A DNA stretch of 64,000 bases from Robertmurraya sp047302285 (GTDB lineage: Bacteria; Bacillota; Bacilli; Bacillales; Cytobacillaceae). Of the stretch, positions 8,096 through 16,585 are shown piece by piece. Both the position numbers and the translations under genes were made by a program. The number at the start of each line of letters is the position of its first letter. The stretch's first letter is position 1. Below the pieces are notes generated by a model. The model had not been told where the DNA came from. It did no database searches and was given only the letters and a program-made list of their open reading frames with translations. The stretch spans positions 3,658,001 through 3,722,000 of the forward strand of contig NZ_CP154845.1 in assembly GCF_047302285.1 (NCBI RefSeq), written 5' to 3'.

Positions 8096-8746
8096 CTATT
8101 TCATATTCTGACGATATAAATCCATCGTTTTGTACCCTTGCGATAAAACATCGACCATCTGCTCTTGACGTTTTTCTCGTGTCTTCTCTTGTTTGGCTGA
8201 AAAAATATATCGAGCCCAATCTCTTTTGTAACCTGGTGTTAACTCCTGATAAAAATGTAGTTCAACTGGATGAGCAGCTAATAACTTTTCAATATCTTGG
8301 ACATTATCCTCATAATCGGCGACACACTGGCTAGCCGGTTCAAATTTTTGAACCTTCTTTTTCTCACGCTTCAATCCTACTACTGTGAACACATCATTCA
8401 TACTGACCATCCGAGCAAATTTCACATCACTGTTGTCCACATACCCGTCTTCCCCAACTTTCATCGCTGGAAAAATATCATCTCGATGGACGTATGTTTC
8501 GTATCTCTTATTGCCCTTTTTCGGATAGGCAAAAAATAAGTATCCTTTTTCAAGTAGTTGTTGTTCGCCAATGATTTTCTTGGTCTGATCAACCATTTCC
8601 TCAAGCGTTTCCACAAAAATGAAAATCGCATCATGCTCTTCAGTTAATTCATTCTTATAACCATCAAACAAGTCATAGTCGCTCGGTTGATTGAGTATTG
8701 CTAGATTTTGATACTTTTGCAGATTCAATTTATTAATGATCGTCAT
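8096..8746 (-). CDS. YdeI/OmpD-associated-like family protein
   Basis: 216 residues. The C-terminal 60 residues (YKRDWARYIFSAKQEKTREK, then MVDVLSQGYKTMDLYRQ) match the YdeI/OmpD-associated helical tail. The N-terminal part (FVETLEEMVDQ, GYLFFAYPKKGNKRYETYVH) resembles DUF3052/DUF2200-type domains, but I cannot name it firmly. Members are linked with stress or cell-envelope resistance; mechanism unknown. ATG 8746 has AAAAAGGAG and overlaps the upstream SRPBCC gene by 14 bases, so the two are co-translated. Confidence 0.65.
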   Translation of the reverse strand: MTIINKLNLQKYQNLAILNQPSDYDLFDGYKNELTEEHDAIFIFVETLEEMVDQTKKIIGEQQLLEKGYLFFAYPKKGNKRYETYVHRDDIFPAMKVGEDGYVDNSDVKFARMVSMNDVFTVVGLKREKKKVQKFEPASQCVADYEDNVQDIEKLLAAHPVELHFYQELTPGYKRDWARYIFSAKQEKTREKRQEQMVDVLSQGYKTMDLYRQNMK

Positions 8747-9206
8747 TATATTCTCCTTTTTCTAGGTATTCAATAAGTGAATCCAAATCTTTCGCACACG
8801 CCTTTTTGAACGATCCTGCCATCATTTTTCCAAATAATTTCGTAAGACCCGTTAATTCGTTGATTTCCCCATCTAGTTTAATTTCGGTACTACGAGGAGA
8901 AGAAGTTACGATATATGTAAAAACAAACTCACCTTTGCCTGTCGTTCCTTTCGTTCCATCGACACGCAGAACGATTTTATCTGGTTCGATGAGTTCGACC
9001 ACTTCAAAACGTTCAGTAGCCTCTTTTCCAAACATCTTCCTTGTTTCTAACCATTGACTCCCAACCTTGAGATCTCCATCATCCAAGCGCTCGATTCGAA
9101 CAAATCCCTGCATCCAATTATGGGCAGAATCAATGTCAAGTAAACTCGCATATACTCTTTCCTGCTCTATCTTAGTCGTTCGCTTTACTTCAAAACGTAA
9201 GCTCAA
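8733..9206 (-). CDS. SRPBCC-family (START-like) ligand-binding protein
   Basis: About 158 residues with the helix-grip pattern: RFEVKRTTKIEQERVYASLL at the start, then a beta sheet (GDLKVGSQWLETRKMFGKEA, FEVVELIEPDKIVLRVDG) and a long C-terminal helix (KKACAKDLDSLIEYLEKG). Proteins of this fold bind hydrophobic ligands. I chose the TTG at 9206: the upstream TTG at 9224 lies immediately before and reads through the AAGGAGG that is clearly the ribosome binding site for 9206. Overlaps the following YdeI-like gene by 14 bases. Confidence 0.75.
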   Translation of the reverse strand: MSLRFEVKRTTKIEQERVYASLLDIDSAHNWMQGFVRIERLDDGDLKVGSQWLETRKMFGKEATERFEVVELIEPDKIVLRVDGTKGTTGKGEFVFTYIVTSSPRSTEIKLDGEINELTGLTKLFGKMMAGSFKKACAKDLDSLIEYLEKGEYNDDH

Positions 9207-9295
9207 ACAGATATCCTCCTTCAAAACATGTTCTTATCCTTCATTATAATGTTTATAGGAGTAGATATACTAGTACCCTTAAGCGTTTCGTACCA

Positions 9296-9324
9296 TTGAC
9301 AGCCCACTTTTTATCCCGTACACT
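9296..9324 (+). promoter_or_regulatory. SigA-type promoter
   Basis: TTGACA (9296-9301), 17-base spacer, TACACT (9319-9324), 38 bases before the ATG of the small SnoaL/NTF2-like remnant. Confidence 0.65.
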
Positions 9325-9361
9325 GTGGATTAATTTAATAGATGATGAAAGGGTGTTCAAA

Positions 9362-9454
9362 ATGACTTCAGAATCTCAAAAAGAAAAGTCCATAGCTTTT
9401 TTACAACTAATTGCTTTAGGGAAAGTTTGTGAAGAATGGGATGTTTTAAATTAG
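9362..9454 (+). pseudogene. 5' fragment of a SnoaL/NTF2-like gene
   Basis: Thirty codons begin MTSESQKEKSIAFLQLIALG and then read KVCEEW, matching the first helix of SnoaL-like (NTF2-fold) proteins, normally 120-150 residues. A stop follows at once and no continuation is seen in any frame before the repeat-rich region. The well-formed promoter upstream supports a once-functional gene. Identification rests on a short helix, so moderate confidence. Confidence 0.45.
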
Positions 9455-9510
9455 GAGTGGCTGTTATTTATTAATAGAGGGAGCGGGTTAAGAACCTGCT
9501 CCCGATGAAA

Positions 9511-9715
9511 GAGAGCGGAAAAATAGCCGGAAAATTTCCGCCTAATTCGCTAATATCATGAAAAATAGCCTATATAGGCGGAGAATTTCCTCCTATTGGC
9601 TTGAAAATCGTAGGAAAAGGCGATTTTGGACTGTATAAGCGGAAAACCTTCCCTTATTTTCCTCACAACGAGCTCCATTCTGCATTTAACCGGAAAATTT
9701 CCGCTTACTTTAAAT
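9511..9715. repeat. Cluster of GCGGAAAATTTCCG-type dispersed repeats
   Basis: Four units of the form ANCCGGAAAATTTCCGCCT (or variants such as AGGCGGAGAATTTCCTCCT) lie at about 9525-9547, 9576-9597, 9637-9660 and 9687-9710, 50-61 bases apart. Each is a short imperfect palindrome centred on GGAAAATTTCC. No ORF fits them. They lie between a truncated gene and an ABC operon. Confidence 0.6.
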
Positions 9716-9727
9716 TTAGGGCTCTTT

Positions 9728-10588
9728 TCAGACAGCTCCCCTTTTCTTAGACATTTTCCACAGCGAAAGCGCAAAGAAGATTATACCGATGATGAACAAA
9801 TACAAAAGACTATGCCACCATTGAACGACAAAGTCTCCGATTTCAAATAGAGAACCCATCGCTAAGCGAAATTCCTCGATCGACGATGCCGGAGCACCGT
9901 CAAATACGATTTGTTCAGACGGTCCCATCATAATCTCGCGTAGCATCACCGCAGCATGGGAAGGGGGAAAGATTTTTACAATCATTTGAACAGCTTCAGG
10001 CAAACTCCCAATCGGAATATAGATTCCTGTTAAAAAGCCGATCAACGTTCCAATAATCGTAGCTGCCGCCGAAAAAGCATTGGAACTTTTGAAAAATGAG
10101 ACAAAATAATAAAGAACAAATACGGAGAAAAAATCATATAAAATTATAATACCTAATACCTGTGCTATTGCAGTCCAACTGAGCAATTCTCCTCCATTAA
10201 GCACAATATAAGCTTCAGCGAACACCAAGGTAATGAGAGTCAGAAGCAAACTAATGACAAAACTGCTTAAAATATAGCTCCCTGCTAAACTACTTCTTTT
10301 AATTGGTGAGGCAAAGAAATCTTTATCGATCTTGAGTTTCCGATCCTCTACCATACTGCTCAAAGCACTAATACCTGTTGTAATGGGAGCAATCGCGATA
10401 ACGCCTGCCATAAGCCAAGAATCGATTAACGTCCCAGCCTCTTCTATTCCCTCAAAATTACTTTTCATCACATCTCCCAAAAATAATAAATATAAACCTA
10501 TCACAATAAGGACACTAAGAAGGGAGAAAAATACACCAGCCTTATCCCGAAAAAACACCAACAGATTTCTTTTCACTAAATGTCTCAT
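9728..10588 (-). CDS. ABC-2 type transporter permease
   Basis: 286 residues with about six membrane segments; TM1 near 20-38, then a loop containing SSMVEDRKLKIDKDFFASPI, a typical ABC-2 feature, and a C-terminal hydrophobic segment before KMSKKRG. It forms the membrane part of a two-gene exporter with the ATPase at 10585-11499, overlapping it by four bases (ATGA), so the pair is translationally coupled. The family exports drugs, polyketides or peptides; substrate unknown. No accessory genes are adjacent. Confidence 0.85.
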   Translation of the reverse strand: MRHLVKRNLLVFFRDKAGVFFSLLSVLIVIGLYLLFLGDVMKSNFEGIEEAGTLIDSWLMAGVIAIAPITTGISALSSMVEDRKLKIDKDFFASPIKRSSLAGSYILSSFVISLLLTLITLVFAEAYIVLNGGELLSWTAIAQVLGIIILYDFFSVFVLYYFVSFFKSSNAFSAAATIIGTLIGFLTGIYIPIGSLPEAVQMIVKIFPPSHAAVMLREIMMGPSEQIVFDGAPASSIEEFRLAMGSLFEIGDFVVQWWHSLLYLFIIGIIFFALSLWKMSKKRGAV

Positions 10589-11499
10589 TCTCTTAACTCT
10601 TTTCCTGTAATCGTAATAAACGCATCATCCATCGTCCCCTTCACGACCTGAAACCCAATGATGTCTTCCTTGCATCTTTCCAAAATGGGTAATGCCTCCA
10701 TCGTCGACCCTAATTTAATTGTTAACGTATCTACTTTTCGTTCATATTTGTAGCCTTCTGTTTCCAATAAGTCTACTAATCTCTCCATATCAGCCCCGTG
10801 AATCTCCAGATAGTCTGAAGTATACTTTTCTTTCAGTTCTGAGGGTGTTCCCTTTGCAACAACTTCTCCATTATCGATGACGACAACATAGTCTGTTTTA
10901 GCCGCTTCCTCCATATAATGAGTCGTAAGGAATACGGTCATCCCAGTCTCTTGTTGAATCTGCCTGATCGTTTCCCAAACTCTTTGCCTTGTTTGCGGAT
11001 CAAGTCCCGTAGTTGGCTCATCTAAAATCAAAATTTTCGGCTTATTAATGAGTGCTCTCGCAATATCCGCTCTTCTTTTTTGACCACCAGATAATTTTCC
11101 ATAAGGTTGATCTAAAAAACTTAACACTTCCGTATGGTTTATCGCATAGTCCATTCTTTCCTTCAATTCCCGACCGGTTAACCCATACAGACTTCCCCGA
11201 CACATAAGGTTTTCTTTTACGGATAATAGATCATCTAAAAGGCTTGTTTGAAAGACGATTCCCAATTCAGATCGTATGTTACTATCATCTGTTCCAAGCT
11301 GATAGTCATTAATCGTCACATGACCACTATCCGGCTTTAATAATGTACTAAGAATATCAATCGTCGTTGATTTCCCAGCCCCGTTCGGTCCTAAAAAGGC
11401 AAAAAAAGACCCTTTTTCCACATAAAAATCAATACCTTTAACCGCTTCAATACTTCCATATGATTTTTTGAGTCCAGTAACTTCAATTATTTTTTTCAT
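10585..11499 (-). CDS. ABC transporter ATP-binding protein (DrrA-like)
   Basis: 304 residues. Walker A GPNGAGKST (about 39-47), Q-loop in VFQTSLLDDLL, signature LSGGQKRRADIARAL, Walker B ILILDEPTTGLDP and H-loop in LTTHYMEEA are all intact. The C-terminal extension of about 80 residues after the H-loop is typical of DrrA/daunorubicin-type exporters. Energises the downstream overlapping permease. ATG 11499 is preceded by AAAAAGGATGG. Confidence 0.9.
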   Translation of the reverse strand: MKKIIEVTGLKKSYGSIEAVKGIDFYVEKGSFFAFLGPNGAGKSTTIDILSTLLKPDSGHVTINDYQLGTDDSNIRSELGIVFQTSLLDDLLSVKENLMCRGSLYGLTGRELKERMDYAINHTEVLSFLDQPYGKLSGGQKRRADIARALINKPKILILDEPTTGLDPQTRQRVWETIRQIQQETGMTVFLTTHYMEEAAKTDYVVVIDNGEVVAKGTPSELKEKYTSDYLEIHGADMERLVDLLETEGYKYERKVDTLTIKLGSTMEALPILERCKEDIIGFQVVKGTMDDAFITITGKELRE

Positions 11500-11621
11500 T
11501 GATAACCATCCTTTTTCCCTAAAAAAGGAAGTACGTCATACATCTTCCATTTTTACTATAGCATATGAAGGTCTCAGTAAATATAAATTTTCTATGAATT
11601 TTCTGATAAAACCCCCATGAA

Positions 11622-11654
11622 AAAGGCAGGTAGCCATTACAGCTTCCTGCCTTT
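11622..11654 (-). terminator. Rho-independent terminator of the nuclease gene
   Basis: Arms AAAGGCAGG (11622-11630) and CCTGCCTTT (11646-11654), extended by three inner pairs, followed on the minus strand by a T tract; eight bases after the stop at 11662. Confidence 0.85.
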
Positions 11655-11661
11655 CTCCTTC

Positions 11662-14600
11662 TTATTTCCCGTTTTTCTTTTGTACATCGACGAGTGTCGC
11701 CTCACTTACTTTCCCTGCAACATTGGTTGCTGTTACGGTTAAGTAGTTCTTATGCTTTTGCTTCGGTACAGTAACGCTGAACTGACCTCTAGCATTTGCT
11801 TCTGCTGTGCCAATCACCTTACCATCCATCCTAACGGTAATCGTCACGCCAGCTTCTGCTATTCCCGTGATGACCGTATCATTATGAATGACTGGGTTCA
11901 CGACTGGTGCTTCTGGAACTGGGCTTTCTTCTACTTCCGTTTCAGCGATAATTCTTCCTTCAACTGATGGAGAAACCGGATCATGCACTTCTAAATAGGA
12001 AGTAAACACTTCAAAGTCAACAATGTATAACTCTGAAATACGACCTTCATCCTTCGCTGTTTTGAACATCGTATATCCGTCACCACCATCTGCTGTAAAC
12101 GCATTGGTTGCAACACGATAAGTACTGTCCACTTGAAGTTCTTCATAACCATTAGCTGTTAAGGCCTCCACATACCAAACACGTTCTCCAACAGGCTTCT
12201 CCGGATCATATTTGAACTTCAACCCAGATACCTGCATAAAGCCACCAGCACCTGGAGCACTTACACTATGCTCAAGAGCAGCGAGAATTTCTTCCCCAGT
12301 CAGGTCAAGTGTGACTAGATTGTTCCCAAATGGTAAAACAGTTAAGACTTCTCCTAATGTGATATCACCTTCATCAATGGAAGCACGGATTCCGCCACCA
12401 TTTTGCATCGCAATATACGTTGGGATCGATTCATTTGCTTTTGCAACCATACCATCAGCAATTAAGTTTCCTAAATTCGTTTCCTTACTGCGAACATCTT
12501 CACGTTCTCCGTTTAATGGAACGGAGGTGTTTCCTACTACTTGCTTTTGAAGTTCTGTTAATGGTTCTTTAAATTCCTCTACCTTCTCTAATGCAACTTG
12601 GTCTTCAGCGTACTCGCTTAAGGACTTCAACTCACCTGCAAAATCGGCAATAACGCCATTTTCATCAAAAGTTACCTCAAGGACACCAAGATAATTTAAA
12701 TACTCATTTGCCTGAACAATTAAAGTTGGTTCCGCTTTTTCCACGACAACTGGTTCTTCCAATGTTGTATGGGAGTGACCACCAACAATAACGTCAATTC
12801 CATCCACCTGTTCAGCTAAATTTACATCAGGTTGATAGCCTAAATGAGATAGAGCAATAATTTTATCAACACCTTGTGCTTCTAAAAGTGCAACAGTCTC
12901 ATTCGCTTTTTCGATAGCATCCTCAAAGACAACTCGCTCCCCAGGGTTCGCTAGGAATGTCGTATCCTCTGTTGTTAATCCAAAAATCCCTACCTCCTCC
13001 CCGTCGACTTCTTTAATAATCGCTGGGAAGATTTCGCCTTGTTCATTATTTCCACCAATTCGGTCATTGAAGAGTGGCCCAAGTTCAGGATCATTTGTCA
13101 TATTAATATTTGAAGATACGATTGGGAAATCTGCTTGAGTAATAAAGTTCGCTAATGTCGCAGAATCTTTATCAAACTCATGATTTCCTAGTGTCATTGC
13201 ATCAAAACCTAGTTGGTTCATGAAATACAAGTCAGCTAAACCTAAATACTGTCTAAAATACAATGTTCCTGAGAACACATCTCCCGCATTAAGCAGTAAG
13301 CTATTTTCCTTCTCTGTACGTAATTCGTTCACTGCCGTAAACAGTCTTGGGAATTGTTCAACATAAGCATGTGTATCATTTGTATGAAGAAGGGATAATG
13401 TAAATGGTCCTTCTTCCACTGTCAAATCAAGTTGGGCAACTAGTGCATCATGGTCACTCGCGCGCCCATGTTCTTCCATATAAGGAGAGTTGAAGTTCAC
13501 GATATCTAGTTCTGCACCTGCAGCTAATCGGTTGGATACTAAAATATGATCCAACACTTGCGCATTTCCTTGATAGTTGTATGTGTAGCGTTCAGTTGCT
13601 GGAAGAGTCTCTACTAAGTTTGTTAGCACATCACCTTTTAAAGCTTGAAGTGGTGCAGAAAACTCAAAATCGTTTAAATCGCCTAGTACGACGACATTGG
13701 CATCCTCGTTCTGTTCTTTAATATCCGAAACAAAGTTGTTCACAATCGTCGCAATTTCAATACGCTGTGCTTCACTTCCAAGGAAAGGTGGTTGATTTCT
13801 TCCAAATAACGGTTGATCCCCTGTCTTTGAATTAAAGTGATTATTAATGACAATCACTTCTTCTCCTTGGAACGTAAACTCAGCAACCAGTGGCTTACGA
13901 CTACTTGTAAATGCAGCATTCGTCGGATCAATACGACCTGGGTTCAATGTAAGAGAACCATTTTCATACGCAACCGCCGTTGTCGCATCTCCCTTTGGAG
14001 CCTCATTTAAAGTTACACGTTCCGGATTATATAAATAACCAACGCGAATATTTCCACCTGGAACGCCACCGTCTTGTTTATCAACTGGAGCGATTTCGGT
14101 CCAAGCATAAGTTGGTCCACCAAAGCTTGCAATCGCATCACTCAATGCCTTGTAGTTGGCATCTGCTTTGACGACACCATTATCGGTTTCTCCACTTTCA
14201 TCTAGAACTTCAACTAACCCAATAATATCTGGTGTGCCTAAATTATCGACCATCGATTTGGCTAACTTATCACGCTTTGCTGTGTCAGATGCAACGAAGT
14301 TTTCAATATTATAGCTAGCAACCGTTAGCTTGTCCTCTTCTATTTCAATCGTCGTTACTTCATTCGTTCTTACACGTTCAACAAGCTCAGGTAAATCAGC
14401 TACTTTTGTTAAAATTTTATAGTTACTAAACGTATAGCTAACGACTCCTGTAACGGTTCCATCAAATGAATCGCCTGCTTTTGTCACATAGCTACGGTCA
14501 TCGAGTTGAAGAAGCATTTTCTCAGGATTTTGATTTTCTTCAGTTAATAAAGGAATTCCTTCTTTCGTATAGGCTTTTCCTTCTACTTGACCGGTAATAA

Positions 14601-15588
14601 TCGGAACTTCTCCATATTTTTGCGGTCCAGTTACGCTCGGACTCTCAATGGAAACAAGCATCCCTTCAAGGCTTTCGTAAAAATCAATGCCGTCTTCTGT
14701 CGGATCAAATTCTCCAAATTGATCGTTATCAATTACAGAGGTTGGTGGAATCGTATCTCGACCAATAACAATTGGCTCAGGAAGTTCATTTCCACTTGAT
14801 ACCTTTGTAATGCTGCCATTTTGGGCATTAATTTCAGTCATCGCTAGATCCGTTTGCAGCTTTTCAGCATAACCATCTAGCACCCACTCTTTCACAAGCC
14901 CTGACACGTTTACACGATCACCAACCGCAACACCATGGGATGGCTTATAAACGAGAAGCCCTTCCGCTGTGTTTGGATTGTCATCTGGATTTGATTCTTG
15001 CATGTAGAAGTTGCTGCCGTCTACGACATAGGTGACGATCCCAGGAACATCTACAACCGTTTGATCTTGGTAAGGAGAATGATGTGATTCTCCTTGAATA
15101 TCATGAATTTTAAGTCCTGTTACTCCATCGATTGGTCCTTCTTCTGGAGGTTCAGGTGCTCCATCAAAAGACATGGATGATGGTGATTTAAGACCAGGTA
15201 CGGAAAAATATGGCTCAAGTGTACCGGTAACATAAACCTTTTCACCAACAATCGACGGATTAGTTGCTAATCCAAAAGTAGCTCGAAAACTACTAGGAAG
15301 CTGAACGGGTAAGATTTTCGTTGCGTCTCTTTCTGTCGGACTATCGGCAATGGCAAAGTTTGTATCTGCTGAAAAAGGTGCTTCAAAATCATATGTAGCT
15401 CTGCCACCACTACCACTTGTTGTATATCCCACTATGTAGCCTACCACTGTTGCTGTTCCCGAATTATTCTCAATAGCCTCTGCCACTGTAATCGGTTCAG
15501 CTGCTTGTGCTTGGTATGGAAGAACCATACTCAGCAACATGACGAAAATGGTCGATAAAGCAAGGAACTTTTTTCTAAGACTTTTCAA
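11662..15588 (-). CDS. Secreted multidomain endonuclease/5'-nucleotidase (YhcR-like)
   Basis: About 1,308 residues. Signal peptide (KSLRKKFLAL, hydrophobic core, AQA cleavage before AEP); two OB-fold-like regions; an endonuclease/exonuclease/phosphatase domain (VASYNIENF, NNHFNSKTGD, VLGDLNDFEF, LDHILVS, ASDHDAL); then a 5'-nucleotidase with metallophosphatase motifs LLHTNDTHA, NAGD, GNHEFD, GGHSHT and a substrate domain with NGGGIRASI and FTADGGDGY; last an Ig-like repeat. It should degrade nucleic acid to nucleosides outside the cell. Unlike wall-anchored YhcR no LPxTG motif ends the protein, so it is probably secreted or bound through the Ig domain. Start TTG 15588 follows GGAGG by seven bases; an ATG at 15642 is in frame but would precede the signal peptide by 18 residues. 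Confidence 0.88.
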   Translation of the reverse strand: MKSLRKKFLALSTIFVMLLSMVLPYQAQAAEPITVAEAIENNSGTATVVGYIVGYTTSGSGGRATYDFEAPFSADTNFAIADSPTERDATKILPVQLPSSFRATFGLATNPSIVGEKVYVTGTLEPYFSVPGLKSPSSMSFDGAPEPPEEGPIDGVTGLKIHDIQGESHHSPYQDQTVVDVPGIVTYVVDGSNFYMQESNPDDNPNTAEGLLVYKPSHGVAVGDRVNVSGLVKEWVLDGYAEKLQTDLAMTEINAQNGSITKVSSGNELPEPIVIGRDTIPPTSVIDNDQFGEFDPTEDGIDFYESLEGMLVSIESPSVTGPQKYGEVPIITGQVEGKAYTKEGIPLLTEENQNPEKMLLQLDDRSYVTKAGDSFDGTVTGVVSYTFSNYKILTKVADLPELVERVRTNEVTTIEIEEDKLTVASYNIENFVASDTAKRDKLAKSMVDNLGTPDIIGLVEVLDESGETDNGVVKADANYKALSDAIASFGGPTYAWTEIAPVDKQDGGVPGGNIRVGYLYNPERVTLNEAPKGDATTAVAYENGSLTLNPGRIDPTNAAFTSSRKPLVAEFTFQGEEVIVINNHFNSKTGDQPLFGRNQPPFLGSEAQRIEIATIVNNFVSDIKEQNEDANVVVLGDLNDFEFSAPLQALKGDVLTNLVETLPATERYTYNYQGNAQVLDHILVSNRLAAGAELDIVNFNSPYMEEHGRASDHDALVAQLDLTVEEGPFTLSLLHTNDTHAYVEQFPRLFTAVNELRTEKENSLLLNAGDVFSGTLYFRQYLGLADLYFMNQLGFDAMTLGNHEFDKDSATLANFITQADFPIVSSNINMTNDPELGPLFNDRIGGNNEQGEIFPAIIKEVDGEEVGIFGLTTEDTTFLANPGERVVFEDAIEKANETVALLEAQGVDKIIALSHLGYQPDVNLAEQVDGIDVIVGGHSHTTLEEPVVVEKAEPTLIVQANEYLNYLGVLEVTFDENGVIADFAGELKSLSEYAEDQVALEKVEEFKEPLTELQKQVVGNTSVPLNGEREDVRSKETNLGNLIADGMVAKANESIPTYIAMQNGGGIRASIDEGDITLGEVLTVLPFGNNLVTLDLTGEEILAALEHSVSAPGAGGFMQVSGLKFKYDPEKPVGERVWYVEALTANGYEELQVDSTYRVATNAFTADGGDGYTMFKTAKDEGRISELYIVDFEVFTSYLEVHDPVSPSVEGRIIAETEVEESPVPEAPVVNPVIHNDTVITGIAEAGVTITVRMDGKVIGTAEANARGQFSVTVPKQKHKNYLTVTATNVAGKVSEATLVDVQKKNGK

Positions 15589-16015
15589 GTGTTTTCCTCC
15601 TCTAACCTCATTCATATAATTCTCTCTACTTCCTTCTACCATTTCAAATGGTTCCTCCTTCCTTTGGTAGGAAGCATGAGAACTTTACTATCAACTTACC
15701 ATGTCCCTTCGCTTTTTCGTTCTTTTTAACGAAAAAACAATAAACCTATTAACAGGACATCAAAAACTTTTACAAATTAATCGAATTTTCAACATTTCGT
15801 TACTAATTATACATTGGATTTTTTGTTCTTTAATGAGGTCAAACACCCAGTCCTATTTTCCTTCTTGAAAGATATTTTTGTTAAAAATGACCTTTAGCAT
15901 GTGCCTTAATCCTCATATCTTGTCAGATCGTTTCCTAAATTATTTGTAAAATTTATTTCACTTCATGAAATCTCTAATGATATAATTACCTTAAATGGAT
16001 AATGGAGGAAATTAG
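15589..16015. other. Divergent intergenic region between nuclease and membrane protein genes
   Basis: Contains an inverted repeat TTTTTCGTT-N6-AACGAAAAA (15713-15736) about 125 bases upstream of the nuclease start. On the plus strand TTCACT (15957-15962) with an 18-base spacer to TATAAT (15981-15986) is a plausible promoter for the gene at 16016, followed by GGAGG. No ORF of interest. Confidence 0.45.
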
Positions 16016-16504
16016 ATGGCGAAAAAGGATAATCCAATTGCCAAAGCACTATTTATCGTTGGCATATTTATTATCGCTGCGAGTGCGATAACAGGACTTA
16101 TTTACGGTACGAGTCTTGATTACTACTTTCTCGGAGAGCTACAAAGTACGCTAGGCTGGTCAGTTTTTATTTCAGGAATAATAAGTGGACTTTTCTTCTT
16201 AGGATTCTCAGAAATTATCAAACTATTACAAGGGATTTATAATCAGAATGAGAAACAAAGCGCTGATGAAAATTACGAAGTGAATTTGGATAAATCACCA
16301 GAAATAAAACCAATAAAATCAACCATCACCGACCAAGTTATTCAAGAAATCACTGAATTTTATCAGGTTAAAAATGTGCAAGTTGAAAATATCGAAGAAA
16401 CCGATAAAGAAGATTTTTTTAAAGTCACATTAGAAGATGGAAGCACAGAACAGATTGAATTAGGTGGGTTTAAGCCGATTGTTCATTCGGAGAAAGATAA
16501 ATAA
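16016..16504 (+). CDS. Two-TM membrane protein of unknown function
   Basis: 162 residues. Hydrophobic segments at about 9-31 and 45-66, separated by a short loop with SLDYYFLGEL, followed by a roughly 95-residue hydrophilic, acidic C-terminal tail that is probably cytoplasmic (EEDFFKVTLEDGSTEQ-like beta hairpin). TATAAT promoter box and GGAGG site precede it. I do not recognise the family; the architecture recalls small Bacillaceae membrane proteins of unknown function. Single-gene unit ending in a hairpin terminator. Confidence 0.65.
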   Translation: MAKKDNPIAKALFIVGIFIIAASAITGLIYGTSLDYYFLGELQSTLGWSVFISGIISGLFFLGFSEIIKLLQGIYNQNEKQSADENYEVNLDKSPEIKPIKSTITDQVIQEITEFYQVKNVQVENIEETDKEDFFKVTLEDGSTEQIELGGFKPIVHSEKDK

Positions 16505-16516
16505 ATTTTTCCAAAC

Positions 16517-16554
16517 AAAAACTGTGTGAGTGAAAATACTCGACACAGTTTTTT
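16517..16554. terminator. Terminator between convergent genes
   Basis: Stem AAACTGTGT / ACACAGTTT with an inner GAGT/ACTC extension and flanking A and T tracts (16517-16554). Serves the rightward gene ending at 16504 and may also stop leftward reading from the antiporter. Confidence 0.8.
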
Positions 16555-16585
16555 GGTGTTTCTGTTCATACCAATTGAAGGAGCA

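Noticed and set aside
9511..9715. CRISPR-like array
   Set aside because: Units are imperfect, unequally spaced and lack a consistent long repeat; no cas genes.
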